DNA of 64,000 nt from Blattamonas nauphoetae (Eukaryota; Preaxostyla; Oxymonadida), in assembly GCA_033064195.1 (NCBI GenBank), contig JARBJD010000009.1, positions 558,001 to 622,000 of the forward strand, in the 5' to 3' direction. Below are positions 19,790-29,664 of the stretch, in pieces. How positions within the stretch are numbered: the first letter of the stretch is position 1; each line of letters begins with the position of its first letter. A program made the position numbers and the translations under genes. The notes beneath the pieces were generated by a model. It was given only the letters and a program-made list of their open reading frames with translations. It made no database searches and had not been told where the DNA came from.

Positions 19790-22700
19790 ATGCTCTTCCA
19801 ATTCATTGTTGTGTGCACTCTCCTACACAGTCACTCTCCTCTACTGCACATCAACACCATCTCACATTCCAAATCTCTGCCAAGGTCAGTCGACATCAGT
19901 CATGAGGGAAATTCATTCACTCTCCATCATCCCATTTATCAATCAAATGGCCTCGTTTTTAATTCAGAAAATATATCACTTCAAGGAATTCCCAGGCAGA
20001 AAACAACAATTATTCAAGGGAACTCTACAGCGTTAAGCCTGATATTTGTCTCGAATTCGACAATAAGCCTGTCGAATGTGGTATTACATCCAACGACCTG
20101 CCGTTCCGTCTGCATTCAGTCGAACTCTTTCTGCCAAATTGTCCACTCAACAATTGTTGTCCCCACCAAGGCCTCACCTCTTGAATGTAACGATGGGTTC
20201 CTCCTCCTCAAACATTGTACCTTTGAGGTATCGTACTCGAACAACTTCTCACCCCCATTGTCGACTTCTTCCTCGTCAAAGTCGTCAGTCTGTTTCAGTG
20301 GTTGCTCATTCCGCAATTTCGTTGTTTTTGGAGAAGGACCACTCACTGTATCTCCTCTTGTCTCAAATGTGACCCTGATCAATATGTATTTATCGAATAT
20401 ATCATCAATTTCACCATTGGGACCAAACCATGTTTCAACACGCCCTGGAAACGTCAGCATTGTTGGTTCTTCACTCCACAATTCTGAAAATGTTCTTTAT
20501 GGCTGCATTTCTCCTGCAATGAGTTTGTCTACATCATACTTTGCTCTGAACACGACCATCACCTCATGCTCAGCGAACTCTATCACACAGGACAATCCCA
20601 CCATGCAACGGCTCGACCTCTCTGCTACTCACTCATTCATCAATTGCCACTGGACAGATACCACAACAACAGAACATGGTGGAGGAATCTACCTTCACAG
20701 ATCAGGTTCCCTCTTCATCGATTCATGCTCATTCACAAAGTGCACAGCCACCACACCCATCCACTCTTTTTCGGGAGCAATATATTTCAATGGAGGAGAT
20801 GCATTGGTGGAAACCAATCCACAACACGAGATATCCATCAGACAAACTCAGTTCGATCAATGCGCAGCCGCCCAGGCTTGTGGTTCGACATCCATCTTTT
20901 ATCCGGGCAAAATGTCTGTTTCTTTGTCGAATTGGACCCATTCGAACACGAACCGAACCATACCAACCGCCTTTTTCCACACCATGCCACCATCCTCTGT
21001 TCTCCATAATCTCAGGTTCGAACATTGTTTAATCAACCAATATGAAGGTGATATTAACTATACTTGGGGGAATAGTGGAGCTGTCGACTTTGACACGATT
21101 CTCTCCGACATTACATACTCCAACATTCTTTTCAACAACAACAGTGCTGGCCGAGCCGGAGCAGTCCTCTATTCCTCATCTCTCGGAACACCAGCAATAA
21201 ATTGGTTCAGCTGCATTTTTTTCAACAATTCAGCCCGTTTTGAACTGCCAATCAGCGACGATCCTCAAAATGTGTGCACTTGCGGAAATGATTTGTATTT
21301 CTACTTTGACCATGCAGACTGGAACACCACTCTCGCGAGACAAGGGTCCTTCACTAACTGCTATTCTAATTCTGAACATCCAAGAATTGTGATCAACACA
21401 GCCAGCGCTTTCACTCACAACACAATCAGATTCCCAAACAATGACACTCTGCTATCAGTTCTATTCCCAGATCCTTCCATCCTCGTCAGTGCCAGAACTG
21501 AATCCTCAGACGAATCAGGCTGCGGAGGGAATTATTTCCTTCCTTGCAACACCCTCGGATACGCGGGACTGAATCGACTCCCTTCATCGACAGGAGAAGT
21601 CCTGGTTGAAGCTGGAGAGTACACAGAATATGCATCGTTTCTCGTCGACCAGAAAAGTGTCACCATTTCTTCGTTTGGGGAGAATAATCCAGTTTTTGAT
21701 ACATCTTCCCTTCAGAGCCCATTCATGACTCTTTCGAGCACGTTTTCTCTGTCTCTGAAGTTTCTGAAATTCGTCGTCCCAACTGTCACAATTCTCACTC
21801 ACACTGGAACAGGTCTGCTCTCTCTCGACTCCTGTTCATTCATCGGGGAAACTGGATATACCACTACCGACGATTCTCTGATCAACATTCAATCTGGCAC
21901 AGCGATTCTCACGTCATGTGTGTTCAATGGAGGGCATGTGAACGTCGATGGATTTCTGAGCGTCTCAGCTCCAACCTCTCTTGTGAGATGTGCATTCTCG
22001 AATGGCGCGATGACCAAATCGTTTATCGAGGGAACTGGAACCTTGACAATCAACGGATGCGATATTCGAGCAATCGTTGATAAAACAGATGCTGGCTCTG
22101 CTCACACCATCAAAATGGTTGTCGGAGAGGAGAACACACTCGAAATCACAAATTCAGGAGATTCCATCACGGAGTTCACATCCTGCTCATCGAAAGGAGA
22201 TGGAGGAGCACTGAACGTTGAAGTGACCGGCGGTTCTCTGATCCTCTCGTCGGTCTCGTTCACTTCCTGCTCGTCCGAAGGGAAGGGAGGAGCACTCTTT
22301 GTCGTCCTCTCCAAAACAGGAGCATTCACGGCAACATCAACAACTCTCTTTTCCAATTGCCCATATTCCCTGAATGGTGATGGACTGATGCTTGTTCATC
22401 CTGACCTCGTCACGTTCCTCGCAGGATCGAACGGAATTGGTCCGCTGGATGGGATTCGTCCAAACACGACGAACAATACCCCATTCACGCCAAAGGAGAA
22501 AGCTCTCTTTTGGGGAGAGAACACAGAATCAGGACAAGAATCGTCTGGCTCTCTCCTCTTCTACTGGTATCCTCACACAACCGGATCAGTTTGTGTTACT
22601 AACACAGGCACAGACCATCCAAACTGTGGCCGCACTGAACTTAGCTGTTTGTCTCTGAGCCATTCGATGAATGTGATGAACACAACGAAGTCAGTTGTGA

Positions 22701-25700
22701 TGCAGTCGGACATACAGCTGACCACATCTCTCTCATCAGTCGGCACAACATGGTCACTCACACGATCGGGAACAGAAACACTCACACTGAGTGGAAGTGG
22801 TGAGATCCTCGTCGACCAACCGACAGCACACCTCACTCTCACATCGCTGCTGATGAAATGCGGAGCGATGGCAGCTGATCGGACATCTTCATTATTTTGT
22901 GTGACGAATGGAAAAGTGTCGATGGATGGATGTTCGGTTGGAGATGTGAGTGGAGAGATTTCAGTTCCATTCTGCTCGATCTCAACAGGAACAGTGGAGC
23001 TGACAGGAACCAACACGATTCTCAGCCCCTCCGTCTCCTCTCCTCTCTTCACTGTTTCCTCAGGATCACTTTTGATTGATGGCAACTCAACATCATTCAC
23101 AACCATCACTCACTCGTCAAGTGTGCGAAGCACATCTCTCTTCGCTCTGAATGGAGGCAGCTCGACTCTGACCTTCACATCTCTTCCGATTTTGGGATTT
23201 GGGACTGGACAGGACCTATTCGCAGTGAGAGGACCGACCACTCTGAACCTGAATTCGATCTCAATTGTTGGTGCAGGTGACTCTGTCAAGTCTTTCTTGT
23301 CTCAAACAAGTGGCTCAGTCACCCTCGACGCCTGTTCATTCTCGTCCCTGCAGATAAAACAATCATTCATCAAGAGCACTGGAAGCGTTGTGTTGAAGGG
23401 ATGCACATTCTCGTCTCTCACAGACAACTCGGATTCTGAAGCCTCAAATGTGATCGACACGACCATCAGCGCTGGATTCACCCTGGAAATCACCAATACA
23501 TCAACACACCCCTCACGTTTCGTGTCCTGTTCGTCGAGAGGGAATGGAGGAGCACTGAACATCGCTGTGATTGGAACGGGGACTCTGACGATCTCTGACA
23601 CTTCGTTCAAGTCGTGCTCAGCAACTGGAAACGGAGGAGCTCTCTTCGTCGACCTTTCAGCCAGCACTTCCACCTCAACTTCGTTCTCGTCACTCGTGTT
23701 TGGGTCGGGTTCTGATTCAAACGATGCAATTCTGGGAACCAACTTATTTGTGAAAAGCAGGAATCTGAAGACAGACGCGGATGGAGTTCTGATTGGACTG
23801 AAACCAACACTCCCTGGCTCACTCGTCACCACATCCGAGAAGAATGAATATTTCGGCAACAACACATTGCCTGAGTCGCTTCTGTTCTTCTGGTATCCTC
23901 ACGTTGACTCGTCTGGTGTTGTCCATGTTAACAAACTTGGAGAAGATCACGCGAACTGTGGACTCCTCGAGCTGGCCTGCCAAACACTCTCTCGCTCCTT
24001 CACATCACTTAAAACAACACGCACCATCACACTCGACTCGCCCCTCCAGGTCACAGTTTCCCTTCCCACTCTCACCGAATCACTCACACTTTCAGCACTA
24101 ACTGACTCACCGCAAACACTGACTCTTACTCCAGGTGTGTGTTTCACAGTCTCCGCAGGCACGCTCAGCTTCGCCTCGCTTTCGATTGAACTTGCCCAAA
24201 TCACCACAACTGTCTTTGTCGTTGCTGGAGGATCAATCACAATGGACTCGACATGCACAATTGTGAACCCTTCGTCAGCCACCCACTCCACCTCTCTCTT
24301 CTCGTTATCGTTTGGAACACTCAATCTTGACACGACATCACTCGACTTCTCCAACCAATTCATCTCTTCGCAGTCACTCTTCTCCCAAAGTGGAGGATCT
24401 CTCGCACTTTCTGGAATGTTTATTGAAAACGTGTCACGAAGCAATGGGGATGGGAGTGTCATCTCATCTGTCCTCTCGTCTGGATCGCTGTCAATTCATG
24501 ACTGTTCGTTCTCGTCATGTGTCTGTTCAGAAGGACATGGAGGAGCGATCTTTCTGGACATCACTGAATTGAAGTCCTCTGCCACACTCTCCTTCCAGCC
24601 ACTGACATTTGGAACTCAAGCTGACAATACCGCTTGCTCAGCCAAAAAAATGGGTCAGAATGTCTTCCTTCTCCTTCCTCCGAACGTGAATGAAGCGACA
24701 CTGACGTCTCTCGAGCCACTGGTTCCGACACAGCCACTCGATGGAATCGCGTTCAACCAAACCGAGCGAGAGTTCGTCGAGTTTGGAGAAAAGACCGATT
24801 CATCCATCAATCCGATTGGATCACTGCTCTATCTCGTCTATCCCCCCAGCAACTCCCTCCATGTCCGAGACGTGAAAGGTTTGGATCACGAACTGTGTGG
24901 AAGTGAACTGTTGCCGTGTCTGACTGTTGAAGGAGGGTACTCCCTTCTCGGCTCTGGGAATGCATTTGACACTCTGACGTTGGACTCGGACCTTCGCCTG
25001 GCCCAACAATTCGAATTGACAGACAAAGATGCTGTGATTCAGGCTAACTCAACTGAGAAGATGATCATCGAAGTGGATGGATGCTTTGTCATTCCGATTG
25101 GAAAGTTGACGTTTCGGAATATTGAACTGTCACTTCCATCCACAATCTCAACCTCGCCATTCCAAATGACTGGAGGCGAACTCTGCCTCACTGCATCTGC
25201 TATTCTATCACATCCTGGTTCGGTGACCACCTCAACGAAACTCTCAAGCCCTGTCTTCACTGTCTCAAAGGGATCGCTGACAATCGAAGGATCCTCAGCC
25301 ACTCCTCGCATCTTCTCGTTCTTCTCGAACGCTGAAGGAATGGATGGATGTGTCATGCGTGTGGGAGGAGATCTTTCGACACAAGCCACCATCCAAGTCT
25401 CAAATTGTCATTTCACTTCGTGTTCGAACACCCAAGGAGCAATCATATCGTTCACTGGATCAGTCCCAGGTCTTGTCTCGATGGACGCTTGCTTCTTCAC
25501 GAACAACGACGGCTTCAATTCCAACGATGTTTCTGCGACCGAATGTTGGCGCCCTGTTCTCACGAAAGAGACGATCAAAAACAGTTTCTCGGAGTCCAAC
25601 CTGCACCATCTGACAATCGCCTCATCTGCTGCAGATGACCTCCTCCCATTCTCCATTCTCGGCGTTGATCATTTCGTGAATGATGACGAAAATTGTGGAC

Positions 25701-28700
25701 TTCCAGACATCAGCTGCTCTTCAGTCAGCAAGGCTCTCATTCATTGCACTCAGGAGAAGGACAATGTGTTCGCCCTTCGAACGATTCGGATGGAGAATAA
25801 CATCAGAGAATCATCCACACTCGTTGTTGGCTCTCGACAGATTGCCCTCACCGCAGTTTCGGAGACAACGAAATTGGAGTGGGCATCTGCTGCTTCGATG
25901 ATCACACTCACGAATGGCTCAGTGTCGCTCGAGTCGTTCACATTGGTCGATCTTGACCCTGCGTCAACTGCCCCTCTGATGCTCCTCAGCTCGACTGGAA
26001 CTCTGTCGTTGTCTTCAATCACGTTCAGTGGAGGATCCGTCCCGTTCAGCCACTCACTCATTCAATCAGCAGCTGGTCATGTCATCCTGTCTTTTTGCGT
26101 CTTCTCCGACATCGACCTGGATTCGCACGCTTTATTCGAAACAGTCAGCACAGTTGAGATGAACACGTGTCAGTTTTCGTCCATCACTCGACAGACAAAA
26201 GGTCCAACGATTCTCTCAGCCGCGCTCTCAGCCGATCATCCTGTCTCCGCTCTCGGAACCACTTTTGCCGCCTGCACCAGTGATGGAGTCGACAGCTGGA
26301 TTTGGTTCACTGGACAGAATGCCAAGACATTCGATTCCTCGAACTGGTTGGGGACTTTCGATCTGTCCTCGCCTCGAACTGGAGTGGTTGTGGACAACGA
26401 GACAAAAGTCGGGGATGCAACTCTCAACCCGTATTCCATTGTCTACGAAATGTATCCAGCATCAGCCCAGAAAATCTTTGTCACAAGCTCCTCAGGAAAT
26501 CTGGACCATCCACTCTGTGGACATTCCGTGCTTCGCTGCCTCACAATCGACAGAAGCCACGATCTGACGAAAGTGGACACAATCGAAGTGGTCGGGACAG
26601 GAAATGTGGAAGGTGTCCTCCTGGTCGGAAACGCGACTGTCGCGTTGAGTGGGCACAATGGGCATGGAACACTGGCGATGATCGGAGTGGGGCAGGTCGT
26701 GAGTGACGATGTGGATGATCCTGGAAGGTTGATTGTATCATCTCTGATTGTTGATGTGTCTTTAAGCACATTGTCAGGCAAGAATGTGTTAGACATCCTG
26801 ACGGGCTCGATTGAAATCTCTTCATCCAGTTTGGTGTCGTCGAAATCAATCGGTCTCTGCCTCGTCAGTTTCACAGGCACTAAGCTGACCGTCTCCCACA
26901 CGTCAATCTCACTCAACACGACAGAATCAGGTGTTCTCCTCGCAGCATCCCACGGAATTGTTCATATTGACACAGTCAACATCTCCTCGTCCTCCTTCGC
27001 ATCCACACCGATTGTCCTGTCGGATGTCTCATCTGTGACCGTGACATCGCTGGATATGGCTGACTGCTCCGTCTCTGAGCTGATCTCCGTCACAAACGCA
27101 CAGTCACTGACCCTCTCCCAGTCAGACTTCGTGGGATCAACATCCACTGTCCAGCCAACATCCAATTCAGATCTCTGTTCATGGTCTACTGGTCTGATCT
27201 CTCTCGCAAACTGCTCATCAGTCTCAGTTGTAAGTACTCGCTTCTCCTCGCTTCGTCAGGGTGCTCTTTTACTCTCGAATTCATCAGTGACAGTCGCCTC
27301 AAGTTCCTTCTCAATGAATGGGCCAGCTTCATTATCATCTCCGTCAATCCACTGGAACATTCGTTGTGAAGGTTCATCGAAGTTGGAGATTGAGAGTTTG
27401 AGTGGAGGTGATGGGATCCAAACAACATCTCATTGGATCTCAACCGACGAAGACTGCATCGTGACGAAGGAGCAAGTCAATCTGGAACCGTCATTCTTCA
27501 ATCCGGTGTTCTCGAAGACTGAATCGAAAAGTGTGTTTAACAAGAAAACCAAGACATATTCCGTGTCACTCGTTGGACAGAATCTGATTCCATGTGGTCT
27601 CTTCCTGGAGTTGTTTGAGAAAACTCCAAATTCGGATGGAAAGACACATCCCATCGAACTGATTGAGGGGAGAGCGAGCGCTATGAACGAGACGAACATC
27701 AATCTCGTCTTTGAACAGACCGAACCAGGTTTGAACGCAACATTTGAATGGAGAGGGCAGTTAGTGTATGGACGAACCAGCAAATCGGACTCTTTCCTGA
27801 TCAAACAGAGTTCAGCTGACGAACGCAAAGCGCTGACCATTGAAACGATGATCTGGCTGGGCCCACTCTTTGGTGGACTTCTTCTCCTGTTCTTCGTTCT
27901 CATTGTGATCATTGTGGTGATACGAAGACGAAGGAAGCAGAAAGAAAAGGCGAATTCGAAGATGACAGACCAACAGGAACTTGATCTCACAGACAATGTG
28001 ATGAAGGACGATCTTGTCTATCCGGACGATGCGCTGATGCACCAATCAACGTTCAGTCTGGAAGGATCCAACGCGAACATTCCCGTCTCGACGATCACAG
28101 ACAACACAACGATCGCCAAACATCTCACCGAGCCAGCACCGACCAGTAAAGTACCAGACGAAGAAGTTGATGTGATTGCATTTGAAGACTGCCAGACTCC
28201 AGCGAAGAGGAGAAGACACGAATCATTGTACGCCAGACTCCATGGCGAGAACAATATGGAGTTCAACCGAAAGAAGGCGAGGATGACACTTGCACGAGGG
28301 ATCTGCCGTCTGACGCAAACAGAAGCGCATGCAGCAAGACTCACCACACTCTCACCACACACCATCCTTCTTGACACATCTGGAAACATGTTTTTCGAAA
28401 TGACAACCCAAAACGACCACGGGGCTTTTTTCGGAAGTAACCCTGCTTCTCGGACAGAACAGCCGAAAGCAGGGTTCGCAGATCAGAGATGGCAAGCACC
28501 TGAAGCACAACAGACGAACCAGAACACAAACCGGGAGAAAGCAGCAGTGTTCAGTCTCGGATTGATGCTGTGGGAGATTGAGACAGGAGAGGTTCCTCTG
28601 AAAGAGCTGGATGCTGCAAACGCGCAGCGTGTGCTCGGGCAAGGGGTGCAACTTGCGATGGAGAATGTGAAACAGACGCAACTTGCCGACATGATTATCA

Positions 28701-28777
28701 AATGTATCCTTCAGAACCCGAACGACCGCCCAACACCATTCGAAGTTGTGAAAGTGCTTGAGGAAGCCGACAACTGA
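19790..28777 (+). CDS. Giant surface receptor: beta-helix ectodomain, TM, pseudokinase (copy 1)
   Basis: One uninterrupted frame of 2995 codons. Residues 1-20 form a signal peptide. Residues about 30-2680 are a serine/threonine-rich ectodomain with right-handed beta-helix character: repeated turns with G-G-A-I/L and C-S-F-x-x-C resemble Chlamydia Pmp repeats and eukaryotic parallel beta-helix proteins. Five or six modules recur, each opening with a Y-P...H-V...D-H-x-x-C-G-x-x-x-L-x-C signature (near bases 21500, 22570, 23890, 24830, 25650 and 26440). A membrane segment at residues about 2688-2711 is followed by R-R-R-R-K. Residues about 2811-2992 resemble a protein kinase from the hinge onwards: S-L-Y-A-R-L-H-G, L-S-P-H-T-I-L-L-D in place of the HRD loop, Q-A-P-E, V-F-S-L-G-L-M-L-W-E-I and N-P-N-D-R-P. 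The nucleotide-binding N-lobe, HRD Asp and DFG are missing, so catalysis is unlikely. Confidence 0.85.
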   Translation: MLFQFIVVCTLLHSHSPLLHINTISHSKSLPRSVDISHEGNSFTLHHPIYQSNGLVFNSENISLQGIPRQKTTIIQGNSTALSLIFVSNSTISLSNVVLHPTTCRSVCIQSNSFCQIVHSTIVVPTKASPLECNDGFLLLKHCTFEVSYSNNFSPPLSTSSSSKSSVCFSGCSFRNFVVFGEGPLTVSPLVSNVTLINMYLSNISSISPLGPNHVSTRPGNVSIVGSSLHNSENVLYGCISPAMSLSTSYFALNTTITSCSANSITQDNPTMQRLDLSATHSFINCHWTDTTTTEHGGGIYLHRSGSLFIDSCSFTKCTATTPIHSFSGAIYFNGGDALVETNPQHEISIRQTQFDQCAAAQACGSTSIFYPGKMSVSLSNWTHSNTNRTIPTAFFHTMPPSSVLHNLRFEHCLINQYEGDINYTWGNSGAVDFDTILSDITYSNILFNNNSAGRAGAVLYSSSLGTPAINWFSCIFFNNSARFELPISDDPQNVCTCGNDLYFYFDHADWNTTLARQGSFTNCYSNSEHPRIVINTASAFTHNTIRFPNNDTLLSVLFPDPSILVSARTESSDESGCGGNYFLPCNTLGYAGLNRLPSSTGEVLVEAGEYTEYASFLVDQKSVTISSFGENNPVFDTSSLQSPFMTLSSTFSLSLKFLKFVVPTVTILTHTGTGLLSLDSCSFIGETGYTTTDDSLINIQSGTAILTSCVFNGGHVNVDGFLSVSAPTSLVRCAFSNGAMTKSFIEGTGTLTINGCDIRAIVDKTDAGSAHTIKMVVGEENTLEITNSGDSITEFTSCSSKGDGGALNVEVTGGSLILSSVSFTSCSSEGKGGALFVVLSKTGAFTATSTTLFSNCPYSLNGDGLMLVHPDLVTFLAGSNGIGPLDGIRPNTTNNTPFTPKEKALFWGENTESGQESSGSLLFYWYPHTTGSVCVTNTGTDHPNCGRTELSCLSLSHSMNVMNTTKSVVMQSDIQLTTSLSSVGTTWSLTRSGTETLTLSGSGEILVDQPTAHLTLTSLLMKCGAMAADRTSSLFCVTNGKVSMDGCSVGDVSGEISVPFCSISTGTVELTGTNTILSPSVSSPLFTVSSGSLLIDGNSTSFTTITHSSSVRSTSLFALNGGSSTLTFTSLPILGFGTGQDLFAVRGPTTLNLNSISIVGAGDSVKSFLSQTSGSVTLDACSFSSLQIKQSFIKSTGSVVLKGCTFSSLTDNSDSEASNVIDTTISAGFTLEITNTSTHPSRFVSCSSRGNGGALNIAVIGTGTLTISDTSFKSCSATGNGGALFVDLSASTSTSTSFSSLVFGSGSDSNDAILGTNLFVKSRNLKTDADGVLIGLKPTLPGSLVTTSEKNEYFGNNTLPESLLFFWYPHVDSSGVVHVNKLGEDHANCGLLELACQTLSRSFTSLKTTRTITLDSPLQVTVSLPTLTESLTLSALTDSPQTLTLTPGVCFTVSAGTLSFASLSIELAQITTTVFVVAGGSITMDSTCTIVNPSSATHSTSLFSLSFGTLNLDTTSLDFSNQFISSQSLFSQSGGSLALSGMFIENVSRSNGDGSVISSVLSSGSLSIHDCSFSSCVCSEGHGGAIFLDITELKSSATLSFQPLTFGTQADNTACSAKKMGQNVFLLLPPNVNEATLTSLEPLVPTQPLDGIAFNQTEREFVEFGEKTDSSINPIGSLLYLVYPPSNSLHVRDVKGLDHELCGSELLPCLTVEGGYSLLGSGNAFDTLTLDSDLRLAQQFELTDKDAVIQANSTEKMIIEVDGCFVIPIGKLTFRNIELSLPSTISTSPFQMTGGELCLTASAILSHPGSVTTSTKLSSPVFTVSKGSLTIEGSSATPRIFSFFSNAEGMDGCVMRVGGDLSTQATIQVSNCHFTSCSNTQGAIISFTGSVPGLVSMDACFFTNNDGFNSNDVSATECWRPVLTKETIKNSFSESNLHHLTIASSAADDLLPFSILGVDHFVNDDENCGLPDISCSSVSKALIHCTQEKDNVFALRTIRMENNIRESSTLVVGSRQIALTAVSETTKLEWASAASMITLTNGSVSLESFTLVDLDPASTAPLMLLSSTGTLSLSSITFSGGSVPFSHSLIQSAAGHVILSFCVFSDIDLDSHALFETVSTVEMNTCQFSSITRQTKGPTILSAALSADHPVSALGTTFAACTSDGVDSWIWFTGQNAKTFDSSNWLGTFDLSSPRTGVVVDNETKVGDATLNPYSIVYEMYPASAQKIFVTSSSGNLDHPLCGHSVLRCLTIDRSHDLTKVDTIEVVGTGNVEGVLLVGNATVALSGHNGHGTLAMIGVGQVVSDDVDDPGRLIVSSLIVDVSLSTLSGKNVLDILTGSIEISSSSLVSSKSIGLCLVSFTGTKLTVSHTSISLNTTESGVLLAASHGIVHIDTVNISSSSFASTPIVLSDVSSVTVTSLDMADCSVSELISVTNAQSLTLSQSDFVGSTSTVQPTSNSDLCSWSTGLISLANCSSVSVVSTRFSSLRQGALLLSNSSVTVASSSFSMNGPASLSSPSIHWNIRCEGSSKLEIESLSGGDGIQTTSHWISTDEDCIVTKEQVNLEPSFFNPVFSKTESKSVFNKKTKTYSVSLVGQNLIPCGLFLELFEKTPNSDGKTHPIELIEGRASAMNETNINLVFEQTEPGLNATFEWRGQLVYGRTSKSDSFLIKQSSADERKALTIETMIWLGPLFGGLLLLFFVLIVIIVVIRRRRKQKEKANSKMTDQQELDLTDNVMKDDLVYPDDALMHQSTFSLEGSNANIPVSTITDNTTIAKHLTEPAPTSKVPDEEVDVIAFEDCQTPAKRRRHESLYARLHGENNMEFNRKKARMTLARGICRLTQTEAHAARLTTLSPHTILLDTSGNMFFEMTTQNDHGAFFGSNPASRTEQPKAGFADQRWQAPEAQQTNQNTNREKAAVFSLGLMLWEIETGEVPLKELDAANAQRVLGQGVQLAMENVKQTQLADMIIKCILQNPNDRPTPFEVVKVLEEADN

Positions 28778-29545
28778 TCGGATAGAGGCGGGTATCTCAC
28801 TCACATCATTTCAAAATTATTCATCAATGAACGTTCTCACGTCATCAGACAATCATCTTCGGAATTCCGTACCCTACTCACACACACGAACTATTCACAA
28901 AGTATTCACACACTCATCGTCGGCATGGTCGATGAACCAATCACATCATTTTCTTCTTTCTGGTCAGATTTCCTTGATGCACAGTTTGTGACATTCATGG
29001 AATTCATGGAACATCTCACAATCATTGATCTTCATTCTCAGAACACTCTTCCTTTCACACTTCATCTTTGCTCTGATTGTTCTCAGAGAACGAGATTGAC
29101 ACTTCGACCACATCGTTTCATATCAAACTGAATCACTATTCCATGTCAAAGTATTCTTCATTCTAGAAAAGCCCACATTTCACACGATTGTCCACAGATC
29201 CACAAATGTGTTCATTTTCCTCACATCATTCCCAGTTTCGATTGGTTTCTCACAGGCAAGTTCAAGCGCTGAGACAGACAAGATGCGATTCTGATTAGAC
29301 GTGTCAATCTGTCGTCGCATGACACATTTCACTGATTATCTTTACTCGAGCCTTCACTGGAATTGGGGATGTTGAATCTTAATCGATAATTTGACAAGTA
29401 GCGGTGAGGGTTGGGAACGAGGAGACGTTTATAACACTTGATGCGATGATTGCCTGAATGGATGAGAGGCGGTGAGCTCGTTTTCAACAAAGAGAGCCTG
29501 TCTTATTGAATGAAGTGAATGAACGAACTCGTGTGGCCGATAAAG
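24508..29545 (+). repeat. Segmental duplication, left copy
   Basis: Bases from 24508 to about 29545 match 39550 to about 44587 at a constant offset of 15,042 bases. Long blocks are identical or nearly so (for example 25200-26060 and 27430-29460; in the latter I noticed a single difference, at 29260), while blocks around 26070-26340 and 26780-27430 carry clustered differences. The match covers the 3' half of the receptor gene and about 770 bases past its stop. Confidence 0.9.
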
Positions 29546-29664
29546 TGTCTGAATTCGTCATCTGTTGGAGTCCTTTAAATCTGACCATTCAAATGCAACA
29601 ACTTGCGGTTCGATCTTACGCGAACTCGCTCAGCACATCAGGAATTGTATCCGAGGGATACAAA
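28778..29664. other. Intergenic region between receptor copies
   Basis: This stretch is the duplicated 3' flank of copy 1 followed by the upstream region of copy 2. Short open frames in it are conserved between the two flanks only because the DNA is identical, and have no visible domains. The part from about 29500 also resembles the sequence downstream of copy 2 (from about 44540), which shows it is flank and not coding. No RNA gene seen. Confidence 0.6.

Noticed and set aside
22573-28804. Many minus-strand open frames of 60-190 codons inside the receptor genes
   Set aside because: They mirror the serine/threonine-rich plus-strand codons and carry no domain; shadows of the real frame.
28758-29131. 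Short frames repeated identically after both receptor copies (also 43800-44173)
   Set aside because: Conservation follows from DNA identity of the duplicated flank; there is no domain, signal or independent constraint.
29506-29664. Upstream extension of the receptor copy 2 frame
   Set aside because: This DNA resembles non-coding flank after copy 2, and the signal peptide begins at 29665.
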